This document shows, piece after piece, positions 27,928-36,773 of a stretch of DNA of 64,000 nucleotides. Position 1 is the first letter of the stretch, and every line of letters starts with the position of its first letter. The notes below the pieces were generated by a model that saw nothing but the letters and a program-made list of their open reading frames with translations, did no database searches and was not told where the DNA came from. Both the position numbers and the translations under genes were made by a program. The DNA comes from a bacterium (GTDB taxonomy: Bacteria; Desulfobacterota; Binatia; HRBIN30; CADEER01): assembly GCA_019637795.1 (NCBI GenBank), contig JAHBUY010000003.1:753409-817408 (forward strand). The letters are read 5' to 3'.

Positions 27928-29286
27928 TCAGAACAGGAAGTCCCAGGCCTCGTTCAGCGATGCGACGCCGCGCAGCTCGACGTCGCGCAGGGAGGGGAGC
28001 TGCTGGCGCGAGGTCTCGGGCAGGATGCAACGCCTGAAGCCGAGCTTGCCGCCTTCGCGCACGCGCGCCTCCGCCTGGCCGATGGCGCGCACCTCGCCGG
28101 CGAGGCCGACCTCGCCGATGATCAGCGTGTGCGGGTCGATGGGCTTGTCGAGGAAGCTCGAGGCGACCGCCACCAGCGCGGCCAGGTCGGCCGCGGGTTC
28201 GTCGAGCCGCACGCCGCCGGCGACGTTGACGAAGATGTCCTGGCCGGTGAGCTGCAGCCCCATCTTCTTCTCCAGGATCGCCACCAGCAGGGCGATGCGA
28301 TTGTGGTCCATGCCGAGCGTCGTCCGCCGCGCCGTGCCGAGCGAGCTGGCCGACACCAGGGCCTGGATCTCGACCAGGATCGGCCGCGTCCCCTCGATGC
28401 TCGCCACCACCACCGATCCCGGCACGTCCACCGGCCGCTCGGCAAGGAACAACGCCGAGGGATTCGACACCGCCTGCAGGCCCTGCTCCTTCATCTCGAA
28501 GACGCCGATCTCGTTGGTCGACCCGAAGCGATTCTTCACCGCGCGCAGGATGCGGAAGGAGTGGCCGCGATCGCCCTCGAAGTAGAGCACCGTGTCGACC
28601 ATGTGCTCGAGGACGCGCGGCCCGGCGAAGGCGCCCTCCTTGGTGACGTGGCCGACCAGCACGATCGCCTGTCCGCTGCGTTTGGCGAACTGCACCAACT
28701 GCGCCGCGCTCTCCCGCACCTGGCCGATGCTGCCCGGCGCCGAGGCGAAGTGCTCGGTGAACATCGTCTGGATCGAATCGACGGCGAGGATCGCAGGGGC
28801 GAGGGCGCGCGCCTGCTCGAGGATGCGTTCGACGTTGGTCTCGGCCAGCACGAGCAGCGTCGGCTCCGCGATGCCCAGACGGTCGGCGCGCATCTTCACC
28901 TGCTGCGGGGACTCCTCGCCGGTGACATAGAGCGCCTGCCCCTGGCGTGCGAGCTGCGCCAGCGCCTGCAGGACCAGCGTCGACTTGCCGATGCCGGGGT
29001 CGCCGCCGATCAGGATCACCGCCCCGGGGACGACGCCCCCGCCGAGCACGCGATCGAGCTCGCCGATGCCGCACGAGCTGCGCCGCTCGCTCGCCGCCGC
29101 CAGCGCGGTGATCGGCTCCGCCGCCGGCCGCTCCGCCGCGACCACACGCCCCGCGCCCTTGGGCGCGGCGGCCAGGCGCTCCTCGACCAAGGTGTTCCAT
29201 TCGCCGCAGTCGGCGCAGCGACCGAGCCAGCGCGGCGCCTGCGCGCCGCAGCTCTGACAGACGAAGACGCTGCGCTCCTTGGCCAT
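27928..29286 (-). CDS. radA: DNA repair protein RadA
   Basis: 452 residues from the ATG at 29286; a GTG at 29295 would add three residues. Complete RadA/Sms architecture: N-terminal zinc finger (CQSCGAQAPRWLGRCADCGEW), RecA-like ATPase with Walker A GGDPGIGKST and Walker B (AILAVDSIQT), the KNRFG motif (VKNRFGST) and a C-terminal Lon-protease-like domain (GGVRLDEPAADLAALVAVAS). It is a branch-migration helicase in recombination and repair. Confidence 0.96.
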   Translation of the reverse strand: MAKERSVFVCQSCGAQAPRWLGRCADCGEWNTLVEERLAAAPKGAGRVVAAERPAAEPITALAAASERRSSCGIGELDRVLGGGVVPGAVILIGGDPGIGKSTLVLQALAQLARQGQALYVTGEESPQQVKMRADRLGIAEPTLLVLAETNVERILEQARALAPAILAVDSIQTMFTEHFASAPGSIGQVRESAAQLVQFAKRSGQAIVLVGHVTKEGAFAGPRVLEHMVDTVLYFEGDRGHSFRILRAVKNRFGSTNEIGVFEMKEQGLQAVSNPSALFLAERPVDVPGSVVVASIEGTRPILVEIQALVSASSLGTARRTTLGMDHNRIALLVAILEKKMGLQLTGQDIFVNVAGGVRLDEPAADLAALVAVASSFLDKPIDPHTLIIGEVGLAGEVRAIGQAEARVREGGKLGFRRCILPETSRQQLPSLRDVELRGVASLNEAWDFLF

Positions 29287-29374
29287 CGCCAGCACAGCTA
29301 GCCTGAACGGCGCGGGCGTCCAACCGTGCAGGGCATCGCTCGCGTGCCGGTAGCCGCGGCATCGGTGGCCGCGG

Positions 29375-30901
29375 CTACCGGCCCACCAGACGGCTGCGAC
29401 CGTCGAGGTCCGCGGGGATGGGCACGCCGAGCATGTCGAGCACGGTGGGCGCGACGTCGGCGATATGGGCGCCGGCGAGATCGGCGGGCGCGCCGGCGAT
29501 GCACAACCAACCGTCTGGCCCGTGCCCCCCGGTGCGATAGTCGCCGTGCGCGCCGAAGACGGTTCCGTAGCCGGGCGAATGGAGCGCCGGGATCGGCGCC
29601 GCGGGACTCCAGTAGCCGACCACGTCGGGCAGCACGTCGCGCGCCTCGCGCTCGTACAGCTCGTCGATGATGGCGACGTGCGCGAGCGCCGCCTCGCCCG
29701 TCGCCGGGTTGATCAGCTCGCGCATTCGCGTCGCCAGGAAGTCGCGCAACGCTTCGTACTCCCGTCCCGGCTGGACGCGTCCGTGGGGATCGCGGCCGAC
29801 GAGGTTGATGCGCAACGCCGGCGTCATCTCGTTGTTCGGCACCTGGTAGGCGCGGGCGCCGACGTCGAGCGCGATCACGCCCATGAACCGGCACAGCAGC
29901 GCCTCGCCGAGGCGTCGGGGCAAGCGGCGCTTGACGGCGTACTGCAGCGGCAGCGGCACCGCCTCGCGCGCCCGCTTGAGCCACGGCTGGCGCGCGCGCT
30001 GGTGCGTGGCGCGTGCCGGGTCGGGGGCGCGATCCTGCGGCTCGTGCATCCCCCACAGCCGCAGCAGCGCCGGGATGAGGTCGCGTCCGTGGTACTGCGG
30101 CCGCATGCCCTGGTTGGAGAAGACGAGGACACGCGCCTCGGGTCCGGCGGTGGCGATGAGCTCGGCGATCGCCGCGTCGACCGCGGTGTAGACCTCGCGC
30201 AGGGTGGCGCCGAGCTCGGCATCGGGGTGGTGCAGCGGGTGCGACGGATCATGGAAGTGCCAGAGGTTGTGCCCGGCGCAGTGCGGCTCGGAAAAGACGG
30301 CGAAGAAGAGATCCCACTCGCCGCCGCGCGCCAGGTCGAGCAGCAACCGCCGGCGCGCGGCGACGCCGTCGAGTAGGCGGCGCCGCAGGCGGCGGTAACT
30401 GCGTTGGCCGCGGCCATGGTCGTCGCAATTCGGCAGCGGATAGGGGCCGTGCCGGGCGATCAGCGCGTCCGCCAGCTCGGGCGGCGCGCTGCGCAGCGCG
30501 CTGTTGAAGCCGTGCGCGCCCCAGCCGACGACGTGCACGCCGTCCGCCGGCGGCGCGAGCTCGATCTTGGGCGTGTCGACGACGATGCACCGCCGCTGGT
30601 GCCGAGCGGCGGTGACCCAGAACGGATCGCAGGGCAGCGTATGGTCGGCGACCTCGAGCGTCGGCCGATCGCGCCGCGGTTGGATGAAGAAGTAGCGACC
30701 GACCCGCGGCGGGCGCACGCCGGTGTAGGCGGTGAGCATCGCCGGGTCGGGAAACTGGCGTGATCCGGTCTCGAGTTGCCCGGCGTCGCCGCCGGCGACG
30801 AGGCGGCGCAGGGTCGGCAGGTCGCCGGAATCGCACCAGCGGCGGAGCAGCGAGGGTTCCGCTGCATCGAGCCCGATCACCACCGTTCGCGGTTGCGCCA
30901 C
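29375..30901 (-). CDS. alkaline-phosphatase-superfamily phosphodiesterase
   Basis: 508 residues from a GTG at 30901 with GGGAGCGAGG upstream. It has the type I phosphodiesterase/nucleotide pyrophosphatase fold: first metal Asp in VVIGLDAAEPSLL, a nucleophile region DPAMLTAYTGVRPPRVGRYFF, then the C-terminal metal site HGDYRTGGHGPDGWLCIAG with clustered Asp/His. Proteins of this type act on nucleotides, phosphonates or lipid headgroups, so the substrate is open. No signal peptide is visible, so it is probably cytoplasmic. It lies downstream of and divergent from bioF. Confidence 0.78.
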   Translation of the reverse strand: MAQPRTVVIGLDAAEPSLLRRWCDSGDLPTLRRLVAGGDAGQLETGSRQFPDPAMLTAYTGVRPPRVGRYFFIQPRRDRPTLEVADHTLPCDPFWVTAARHQRRCIVVDTPKIELAPPADGVHVVGWGAHGFNSALRSAPPELADALIARHGPYPLPNCDDHGRGQRSYRRLRRRLLDGVAARRRLLLDLARGGEWDLFFAVFSEPHCAGHNLWHFHDPSHPLHHPDAELGATLREVYTAVDAAIAELIATAGPEARVLVFSNQGMRPQYHGRDLIPALLRLWGMHEPQDRAPDPARATHQRARQPWLKRAREAVPLPLQYAVKRRLPRRLGEALLCRFMGVIALDVGARAYQVPNNEMTPALRINLVGRDPHGRVQPGREYEALRDFLATRMRELINPATGEAALAHVAIIDELYEREARDVLPDVVGYWSPAAPIPALHSPGYGTVFGAHGDYRTGGHGPDGWLCIAGAPADLAGAHIADVAPTVLDMLGVPIPADLDGRSRLVGR

Positions 30902-30987
30902 CCTCGCTCCCTGACAACGACCGCGCGCGCAGTCAACGCGGCGCGGGCGCGCCGGTCGCTTGCGATCGCCCCGGGGGGCGTCTAACG

Positions 30988-32178
30988 ATGGCGGTCATGC
31001 GCCACGACGACGTCTTCGCGGCGGAGTTGGCGCGCCTGCGCGCGGCTGGGCTGGAACGCTCGCTGCGGGCGGTCGACGGAGCGCAGGACACGGCGATCCT
31101 GGTGGGCGGCCGGCGCGTCCTGTCCCTCTGCTCCAACAACTATCTCGGCCTGGCCAACCATCCCGAGGTGATCGAGGCCGCGGTCGCGGCGGCGCGCGCC
31201 GCCGGCATGGGATCCGGCGCGTCGCGCCTGATCTCCGGCTCGATGCGCGAGCTGCATCGCCTGGAGGAACGGCTGGCGGCCTTCAAGCGCACCGCCGCCT
31301 GCCTGCTGTTCACCTCCGGCTACCAGGCCAACCTCGGGGTCATCACCGCTCTGGTCGGCCCCGGCGACGCCGTGTTCAGCGACGCCCTCAACCACGCCAG
31401 CCTGATCGACGGCTGCCGGCTGTCGCGCGCCGCCGTCCACGTGTACCCGCACGCGGACGTCGCCGCGCTGGACGAGCGCCTGCGCGCCGTGCCGGCGAAG
31501 CGCCGCCTCATCGTCACCGATTCGATCTTCAGCATGGACGGCGATGCGGCGCCGCTGGCGGCGATCTGCGCGCTGGCCGAACGGCACGGCGCCATGGTGA
31601 TGGTCGACGAGGCGCACGCCACCGGCGTGCTCGGCGCGCGCGGCGCCGGGTTGGTCGACGCGCTCGGCCTGCACGACCGGGTGACGGTGCAGATGGGCAC
31701 GCTCGGCAAGGCGCTGGGAACGTTCGGCGCCTATGTCGCCGGCAGCCGGGCCCTCGTCGATCTGCTGATCAACACCGCCCGCACCGCCATCTTCACCACC
31801 GCCCTGCCGCCGCCGGTGGCGGCCGCGGCCGGGGCCGCGCTGACCATCGTCGAGCGCGAACCCGAGCGGCGCGCCGCGCTGCGCCGCAATGCCGCGCGCT
31901 TGCGGGCGGGCCTGCTGTCGCTCGGCTTCGAGGTGCCGGGCGACCCCGAGAGCCATATCCTGCCGATCATGGTCGGCGAGGCGGCGACGACGATGGCGCT
32001 GTCCACGGCGTTGCTCCAACGCGGCGTCTTCGCGCACGGCATCCGGCCGCCGACGGTGCCGGAGGGCACCGCCCGCCTGCGCGCGACCGCCATGGCCACG
32101 CACCGCGAGGCCGAGATCGACGCCGCGCTCGCGGCCTTCGCGGACCTGGCGCCGGCGCGCCGGCGGGCGGCGCAATGA
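30988..32178 (+). CDS. bioF: 8-amino-7-oxononanoate synthase
   Basis: 396 residues from the ATG at 30988 (GGGGGG at 30973-30978 is the likely ribosome-binding site). A PLP enzyme that condenses pimeloyl-ACP/CoA with alanine in biotin synthesis. Motifs: NNYLGLANHPEVIEA, GSGASRLISGSMRELHRLEE in pieces, DEAHATGVLGARGAG (PLP-binding Asp/His) and the Schiff-base Lys in GTLGKALGTFGAYV. BioF cannot be fully separated from related alpha-oxoamine synthases by motif alone, but the partner bioA and nearby bioD settle it. The stop overlaps the bioA start by 4 nt. Confidence 0.93.
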   Translation: MAVMRHDDVFAAELARLRAAGLERSLRAVDGAQDTAILVGGRRVLSLCSNNYLGLANHPEVIEAAVAAARAAGMGSGASRLISGSMRELHRLEERLAAFKRTAACLLFTSGYQANLGVITALVGPGDAVFSDALNHASLIDGCRLSRAAVHVYPHADVAALDERLRAVPAKRRLIVTDSIFSMDGDAAPLAAICALAERHGAMVMVDEAHATGVLGARGAGLVDALGLHDRVTVQMGTLGKALGTFGAYVAGSRALVDLLINTARTAIFTTALPPPVAAAAGAALTIVEREPERRAALRRNAARLRAGLLSLGFEVPGDPESHILPIMVGEAATTMALSTALLQRGVFAHGIRPPTVPEGTARLRATAMATHREAEIDAALAAFADLAPARRRAAQ

Positions 32179-33536
32179 GCCGGCCGACGACCGCCGAGCT
32201 GGCGGCCTGGGACCGCCAGTACCTGTGGCATCCCTTCACGCAGATGCGCGATTGGCTGGCCGAGACGCCGATCGTCATCGAGCGCGGCGAGGGCAACTAC
32301 CTCGTCGACACCGATGGCAGGCGCTACCTCGACGGCGTGTCATCGCTGTGGTGCAACGTCCACGGCCACCGCAAGCGCGAGCTCGACGAGGCCCTGGCGG
32401 CGCAGACGGCGCGCATCGCCCACAGCACCATGCTCGGGCTGGCGAACGTGCCGGCGACCGAGCTCGCCAAGCGCCTGATCGAGGTCGCGCCGACCCCGCT
32501 CACCCGCGTCTTCTATTCCGATGCCGGCGCCACCGCGGTGGAGATCGCTCTCAAGCTGGCGCTGCAGTACTGGCAACTGTGCGGCGAGCCGCAACGCACC
32601 CGGTTCGTCTCGCTCACCGAGGGCTACCACGGCGACACCCTGGGCGCGGTCGGGGTCGGCTACAGCGACGCGTTCCACCGCTTCTTCCGCCCGGTGATCA
32701 CGCCGGCGCTGCGCATCGACCCCCCGCACGTGTTCCGCTGGCAGCAACGCCAGTCGCCGGCGCGCGCCCTCGAGCTGGCGATCGCCGACGCCGAACGCGT
32801 CTTCGCCGCGCACGGTGGAGAGGTGGCGGCGCTGATCGTCGAGCCGCTGATGCAGGGCGCGGCGGGCATGTGGGCGCAGCCGCTCGGGTACCTGCCGGCG
32901 CTGCGCGACCTCAGCCGCCGGCACGGCGCCCTGCTCATCTGCGACGAGGTGGCCACCGGCTTCGGCCGCACCGGCCGCCTGTTCGCCGTCGAGCACGAGG
33001 GCATCGCCCCGGACCTGCTCTGTCTCGGCAAAGGCATCACCGGCGGCTACCTGCCGCTCGCCGCCACCCTCGCCAGCGAGGCGATCTTCGAGGCCTTCCT
33101 GTCCCCCTACGAGCGTTTCGAAGCCTTCTTCCACGGCCACACCTACACCGGGAATCCACTCGCCTGCGCCGTCGCCCTCGCCAACCTCGACGTGTTCGCC
33201 GCCGAGCAGGTCGTGCAGCGGTGCGCCGACCGGGCAGCCCACCTCGCCGGGCTGCTGGCCGAATCCACCGGACACCTGGCGTGCGTCGGCGACGTCCGCC
33301 AGTGGGGGCTGATGGTCGGCCTCGAGCTGGTCTGCGACCCCGAGGCCCGCACCCCGTTCGACCCGGCCCTGCGCGTCGGGCACCGGGTGATCCAGGCCGC
33401 CCGGCAGCGCGGCGTGATGCTACGCCCCCTGGGCAACGTCATCATCCTGATGCCGCCCCTCAGCATCACCCCCGAGGAGCTGGAAACCCTGGTCCGCGTG
33501 ACCGCCGAGTCGATCCAATCGATCGCCGGCACCTAG
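32175..33536 (+). CDS. bioA: adenosylmethionine-8-amino-7-oxononanoate aminotransferase
   Basis: 453 residues from the ATG at 32175, which shares ATGA with the bioF stop. Class III aminotransferase that converts KAPA to DAPA in biotin synthesis. BioA-type motifs: LWHPFTQM near the N-terminus, SLWCNVHGHRKREL, FYSDAGATAVEIALKLALQYW, EGYHGDTLGAVGVG, ICDEVATGFGRTGRLFA and the PLP Lys in LCLGKGITGGYLPLAAT. Length is normal. Confidence 0.95.
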   Translation: MSRPTTAELAAWDRQYLWHPFTQMRDWLAETPIVIERGEGNYLVDTDGRRYLDGVSSLWCNVHGHRKRELDEALAAQTARIAHSTMLGLANVPATELAKRLIEVAPTPLTRVFYSDAGATAVEIALKLALQYWQLCGEPQRTRFVSLTEGYHGDTLGAVGVGYSDAFHRFFRPVITPALRIDPPHVFRWQQRQSPARALELAIADAERVFAAHGGEVAALIVEPLMQGAAGMWAQPLGYLPALRDLSRRHGALLICDEVATGFGRTGRLFAVEHEGIAPDLLCLGKGITGGYLPLAATLASEAIFEAFLSPYERFEAFFHGHTYTGNPLACAVALANLDVFAAEQVVQRCADRAAHLAGLLAESTGHLACVGDVRQWGLMVGLELVCDPEARTPFDPALRVGHRVIQAARQRGVMLRPLGNVIILMPPLSITPEELETLVRVTAESIQSIAGT

Positions 33537-33572
33537 GATTCGTCGTGGGCTCCACGAGCGCCCACACCGGGA

Positions 33573-33635
33573 GTGTCAGGAATCGGGTCTTTCCGACACA
33601 CTGGACACTTCTTTGGCACTTGCTTCGTGCCTTTT
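33573..33635 (+). terminator. two hairpins in the AT-richer bioA-bioD spacer
   Basis: The first hairpin pairs GTGTC-(A)-GGAA with TTCC-GACAC (33573-33599, one bulge). The second is GGCAC-loop-GTGCC followed by TTTT (33615-33635), which looks like an intrinsic terminator. They lie 37-100 nt past the bioA stop. The spacer 33537-33732 is clearly less GC-rich than its surroundings. Confidence 0.4.
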
Positions 33636-33678
33636 GCACACCGTCTGACCACAAGGCCACAAATTCATGCCACTCCCC

Positions 33679-33706
33679 TTGTAGGCACCGCGATTGCTTC
33701 TATGCT
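33679..33706 (+). promoter_or_regulatory. sigma-70-like promoter candidate before the 50-residue membrane peptide
   Basis: TTGTAG (33679-33684) and TATGCT (33701-33706) are 16 nt apart. The predicted start near 33713 gives a 20-nt leader to the ATG at 33733. Confidence 0.35.
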
Positions 33707-33732
33707 AGAGATCACATCGGACGGAGCGAGCG

Positions 33733-33885
33733 ATGCCGAGAGCACATTCGCTGAGGCGCTACGAGGACACCGACGAGCTGGTGAATGACCGGCTTCCGGG
33801 GATGCCGTTGCTCGGGTTCCTGACGGGTACGGTATTGAGCCTGGCGCTGTGGGCCGGGCTGGCGATGCTGGCCTGGGCCACCTGA
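33733..33885 (+). CDS. small single-pass membrane protein between bioA and bioD
   Basis: 50 residues from the ATG at 33733, with GGAG about 6 nt upstream and a promoter-like pair before it. The N-terminal half is charged (RRYEDTDELVNDRLPG). The C-terminal half is one hydrophobic helix (LLGFLTGTVLSLALWAGLAMLAW). I recognise no family. Good initiation signals and clean amphipathic-to-hydrophobic structure argue that it is real. A role with the biotin genes is only suggested by position; the bioD frame begins about 60 nt later. Confidence 0.55.
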   Translation: MPRAHSLRRYEDTDELVNDRLPGMPLLGFLTGTVLSLALWAGLAMLAWAT

Positions 33886-33946
33886 GCCGCCAGACGGCTT
33901 CTGAGCCAATTGCCCCTATGGTAGGCAGATCCGCGAGGATCTGCCG

Positions 33947-34684
33947 CTGTCACGCTGTTTCCTGATCACCGGTACCGACACGGGTATCGGCAAAACGACC
34001 GTCGCGAGCGCCATCGCGGCGGCCCTCCGGCGCAGGCGCTGCCGCGTCGGGGTGATGAAACCGGCCGAGACCGGCTGTGACGCCGATGCGCATGGCAGAT
34101 CGCATGCGGCGGACGCGGAACGACTGCGCTGGTTCGCCGGCAGCCCAGACCCCCCAGAGGTCATCTGCCCCTTCCCGCTCCGCGATCCGCTCGCTCCGGC
34201 GCTCGCCGCTCGCCGGCAGGGCGTCGCCTTCGATCTCGATGAGATTGCCGCCTTGGTCGATCGCTTCGCCCGGCGCTGGGACGTCGGGCTCGTCGAGGGA
34301 GCGGGTGGCCTGCTCGTGCCGCTCGCTGGGCGGACAACCTTCGCCGACCTGGCTGCCCGCTGCCGCCTGCCGCTGCTGGTCGTCGTCGGCAACCGGCTCG
34401 GCTGCGTCAATCATGCCGCGCTGACGATGCGCTGCGCCGAGACGGCCGGCCTCGACGTCGTCGGCTACGTCGTCAACACGCTGCAGCCCGCGGCCGACAT
34501 GGCGATGCAGACCAACGTCGAGTTGCTGCACGACACCCTCGGCCCATCGCTCGGCGTCTTTCCCTGGGTCGGCGAAACGTCGTGCGACGAGGCGAGCCGC
34601 GACCGGCTGGCGGACCTGGCCGAGAGGACCCTGCGGCTGGAACAGCTCGTCCCTGGACGCGGGGACGCGGAGGCTCGACGCTAG
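33947..34684 (+). CDS. bioD: dethiobiotin synthetase with a non-canonical (CTG) start
   Basis: About 245 residues. The sequence opens (M)SRCFLITGTDTGIGKTTVAS, the canonical BioD P-loop start, then VGVMKPAETGC, LVEGAGGLLVPL and VGNRLGCVNHA. The in-frame stop at 33902-33904 limits upstream extension, and there is no ATG, GTG or TTG in frame between it and 34049; starting at GTG 34049 or ATG 34052 would delete the P-loop. The CTG at 33947 lies 8 nt after GAGG (33935-33938), so I take it as the start. It makes dethiobiotin from DAPA, CO2 and ATP. A sequence error in the start codon is the alternative. Confidence 0.85.
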   Translation: MSRCFLITGTDTGIGKTTVASAIAAALRRRRCRVGVMKPAETGCDADAHGRSHAADAERLRWFAGSPDPPEVICPFPLRDPLAPALAARRQGVAFDLDEIAALVDRFARRWDVGLVEGAGGLLVPLAGRTTFADLAARCRLPLLVVVGNRLGCVNHAALTMRCAETAGLDVVGYVVNTLQPAADMAMQTNVELLHDTLGPSLGVFPWVGETSCDEASRDRLADLAERTLRLEQLVPGRGDAEARR

Positions 34685-34716
34685 CCCAGCCGGCGCGCAG
34701 CGCGGCGGCGGCGCCC

Positions 34717-35901
34717 TCAGAGCGCCGCCGCGATGGCGGCCTGATAGACGAGCTTGAGCGCCACGCCGTGCTCGCGCGCGAGGCGGCGGCAGTCTTCGTA
34801 TTCGGGGGCGATGTTGCGGGTCCCATCCGGCGCCGTGGCGATCTTCACCCGCACCGGGCCGTACGGCGTCTCGACGTCGATGATCTGGCGCGGCAGGACG
34901 GCGCGCCGCACGGTGTGGAAGCGCAGGCCGATCGCGGTCGTCTCGCGCAGGATCGCGCCCGCCACCGCGTCGCGCGCGCCAGCATCGGCCAGGGCATACA
35001 GCACCACGCCGGGGCGCTGCTTCTTCATGAAGGCCGGCACCAACCAGGCATCGCGCGCGCCCGCCGTGAACACCGCCTCGAGCGCGTGCGCGTAGAGCTC
35101 GGGGTTGGCATCGTCGATCGTCGCGGCGACTTCCACCAGCTCCTCGCCAGCCAACGGCGCCTCGACGCGCGCCAGCAGCAGGCGCAGCACATTCGGCCGG
35201 TCGGTGAGCGTCCGCGTGCCGGCCCCGTAGCCGACCGCCTCGATCCGCAGGGGCGGCAGCGGTTGCGCGGGATCGACGAGCGCGGCGACGATCGCCGCGC
35301 CGGTGGGCGTCACCAACTCCGCCGCGCCATCGCCGACCCGCACCGGCAGGCCGCGCAGCAGCTCGACCGTCGCGGGACCCGGCACCGGGATGACCCCGTG
35401 CTGCGACCGTGTGAGCCCGGTCCCGAGCGGCAGCGACGACGCGTAGACGGCCTCGACGCCGAGCGCGTGCAACCCGATCGCGGTGCCGACGATGTCGACG
35501 ATCGAGTCCACCGCGCCCACCTCGTGGAACGTCACCGACTCGGCGGCAACCCCGTGCACCCGCCCCTCGGCCTCGGCGAGCCGGGCGAAGATCGCCAGCG
35601 CCGTTTCCCGGACCCGCGGCGCCAGGCGGCTGTCCTCGATCATGCGCCGTATCTCGCCGTAGGCCCGGTGGTCGTGCGAGTGGTCGTGCTCCCGCGCCTG
35701 TCGAGGCTCGATCTCGACCTCGAATTTCACCGCCGCAATGGCGTGTACCAGTCGCGGCGTGGCGCGCAGCGCATAGCCCTGCAGCGGCAACGCCGCCAGC
35801 TCGGCACGCACGTGTTCGAGGTCGAGGCCGAGCGCCAGCAGCGCGCCGATCGTCATGTCGCCGCTGACGCCGGCGAAGGCATCGAAGTAGAGCGCTCGCA
35901 T
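34717..35901 (-). CDS. larC: nickel pincer cofactor biosynthesis protein LarC
   Basis: 394 residues from the ATG at 35901. LarC inserts nickel into the pyridinium-dithiocarboxylate cofactor of lactate-racemase-like enzymes. Recognised by MRALYFDAFAGVSGDMTIGALLALG in pieces, a His-rich loop (REHDHSHDHR), VGAVDSIVDIVG, TPTGAAIVAAL and the C-terminal APEYEDCRRLAREHGVALKLVY. The whole protein is in one frame, unlike lactobacilli in which larC is split by a programmed frameshift. No larA, larB or larE is visible in the window. Confidence 0.92.
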   Translation of the reverse strand: MRALYFDAFAGVSGDMTIGALLALGLDLEHVRAELAALPLQGYALRATPRLVHAIAAVKFEVEIEPRQAREHDHSHDHRAYGEIRRMIEDSRLAPRVRETALAIFARLAEAEGRVHGVAAESVTFHEVGAVDSIVDIVGTAIGLHALGVEAVYASSLPLGTGLTRSQHGVIPVPGPATVELLRGLPVRVGDGAAELVTPTGAAIVAALVDPAQPLPPLRIEAVGYGAGTRTLTDRPNVLRLLLARVEAPLAGEELVEVAATIDDANPELYAHALEAVFTAGARDAWLVPAFMKKQRPGVVLYALADAGARDAVAGAILRETTAIGLRFHTVRRAVLPRQIIDVETPYGPVRVKIATAPDGTRNIAPEYEDCRRLAREHGVALKLVYQAAIAAAL

Positions 35902-36018
35902 CGCTGCGCCAGCGATAGTGCACCGGTCCCGGGCGGGCAATCCGCCGCCCCACGCCAGCCCGCGCCCGGCGGTGGTTGGGCGCGTCACTGGCACGCGCGT
36001 ACCTGGTGCGCGTCCCCG

Positions 36019-36070
36019 CTGCGTGTCGCTGCTGCGTGTCGCTGCGTGTCACTGCGTGTCGCTGCGTTGA
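36019..36070. repeat. short tandem repeat of a CTGCGTGTCG decamer
   Basis: Five near-copies of CTGCGTGTCG (last one CTGCGTTGAC) with a 3-nt insert after the first. It lies in the spacer between larC and the TetR gene and ends in TTGACT, a possible -35 box for that gene. Confidence 0.7.
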
Positions 36071-36076
36071 CTCCTC

Positions 36077-36096
36077 CGGCTAACGTGTGTTAGCCG
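36077..36096 (+). promoter_or_regulatory. TetR-type operator, perfect palindrome
   Basis: CGGCTAACGTGTGTTAGCCG is an exact inverted repeat (8-bp arms, 4-bp centre) that ends 9 bp before the ATG of a TetR-family gene. TTGACT at 36067-36072 places it in the spacer and -10 area of the probable promoter, so autorepression is the simplest reading. Confidence 0.65.
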
Positions 36097-36105
36097 CGCG
36101 GCAGG

Positions 36106-36762
36106 ATGGCAAAGCCGCAGGCGGCGACTCCGCCCGAGCCCGAGGCGCGGCGCGATCAGGTGCTGCGCGCGGCCGAGGCGCTCTTCGCGCGCGGCGGCTA
36201 CCACGGTGTCGGCCTGCGCGAGATCGCCGCCCAGGTCGGCATCCGCGCGCCGTCGCTGTTCAAGCACTTCCCGAGCAAGCACGCGCTCTACAACGCGGTG
36301 CTGCGCAACATCTTCACCCGCCTGTCGGAGGTGAGCGCGCGGCTCGAGGGCGAAGGGCCGTTCGCGCAGCGGCTCGAGGAGTTCGTCTACAGCTACGTCG
36401 ATCTCGTCGCCACCGACCCCAACGTCTCGCAGTTGCTCTTCCGCGAGATGATGGAGCACTCGGACGAGATGGATCCCGACACGCGCTCGGCCGCGTTCGA
36501 GATCTACCGCCGCATCGACGCCTTTCTCGAGGCCGGCCAGCGCGCCGGCCAGTTCCGCCAGGTCGATCGCTTCCGCTTTCAGGTCGCGCTCACCGGCGCC
36601 ATCCTCTACCACAGCCTGGCGGCGCGTCCGTATTCCGCCATCCTGAACCGGGTGGCGCCGCCGGACCGCTCGGCGTGGAAGCGCACCGTGCTCGACCTGG
36701 CGCGCGGCGCGCTGCTGGCACCGCCGAGCCTGGCGCGCCGGCGGACGCGGCCCCACCGCTGA
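36106..36762 (+). CDS. TetR-family transcriptional regulator
   Basis: 218 residues from the ATG at 36106. N-terminal TetR helix-turn-helix (residues about 16-62): DQVLRAAEALFARGGYHGVGLREIAAQVGI, then APSLFKHFPSKHALYNAVL. The C-terminal ligand domain (FVYSYVDLVATDPNVSQLLFREMMEH) resembles regulators of fatty-acid or aromatic metabolism but is not diagnostic. The perfect palindrome at 36077-36096 is its likely binding site. The likely operon partner is the DUF6282-type gene 11 nt downstream. Confidence 0.9.
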   Translation: MAKPQAATPPEPEARRDQVLRAAEALFARGGYHGVGLREIAAQVGIRAPSLFKHFPSKHALYNAVLRNIFTRLSEVSARLEGEGPFAQRLEEFVYSYVDLVATDPNVSQLLFREMMEHSDEMDPDTRSAAFEIYRRIDAFLEAGQRAGQFRQVDRFRFQVALTGAILYHSLAARPYSAILNRVAPPDRSAWKRTVLDLARGALLAPPSLARRRTRPHR

Positions 36763-36773
36763 GCGGCGAGACC

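Noticed and set aside
30960..30987. alternative bioF starts upstream of 30988
   Set aside because: The open frame reaches 30760, but that part overlaps the divergent phosphodiesterase gene and lacks family similarity.
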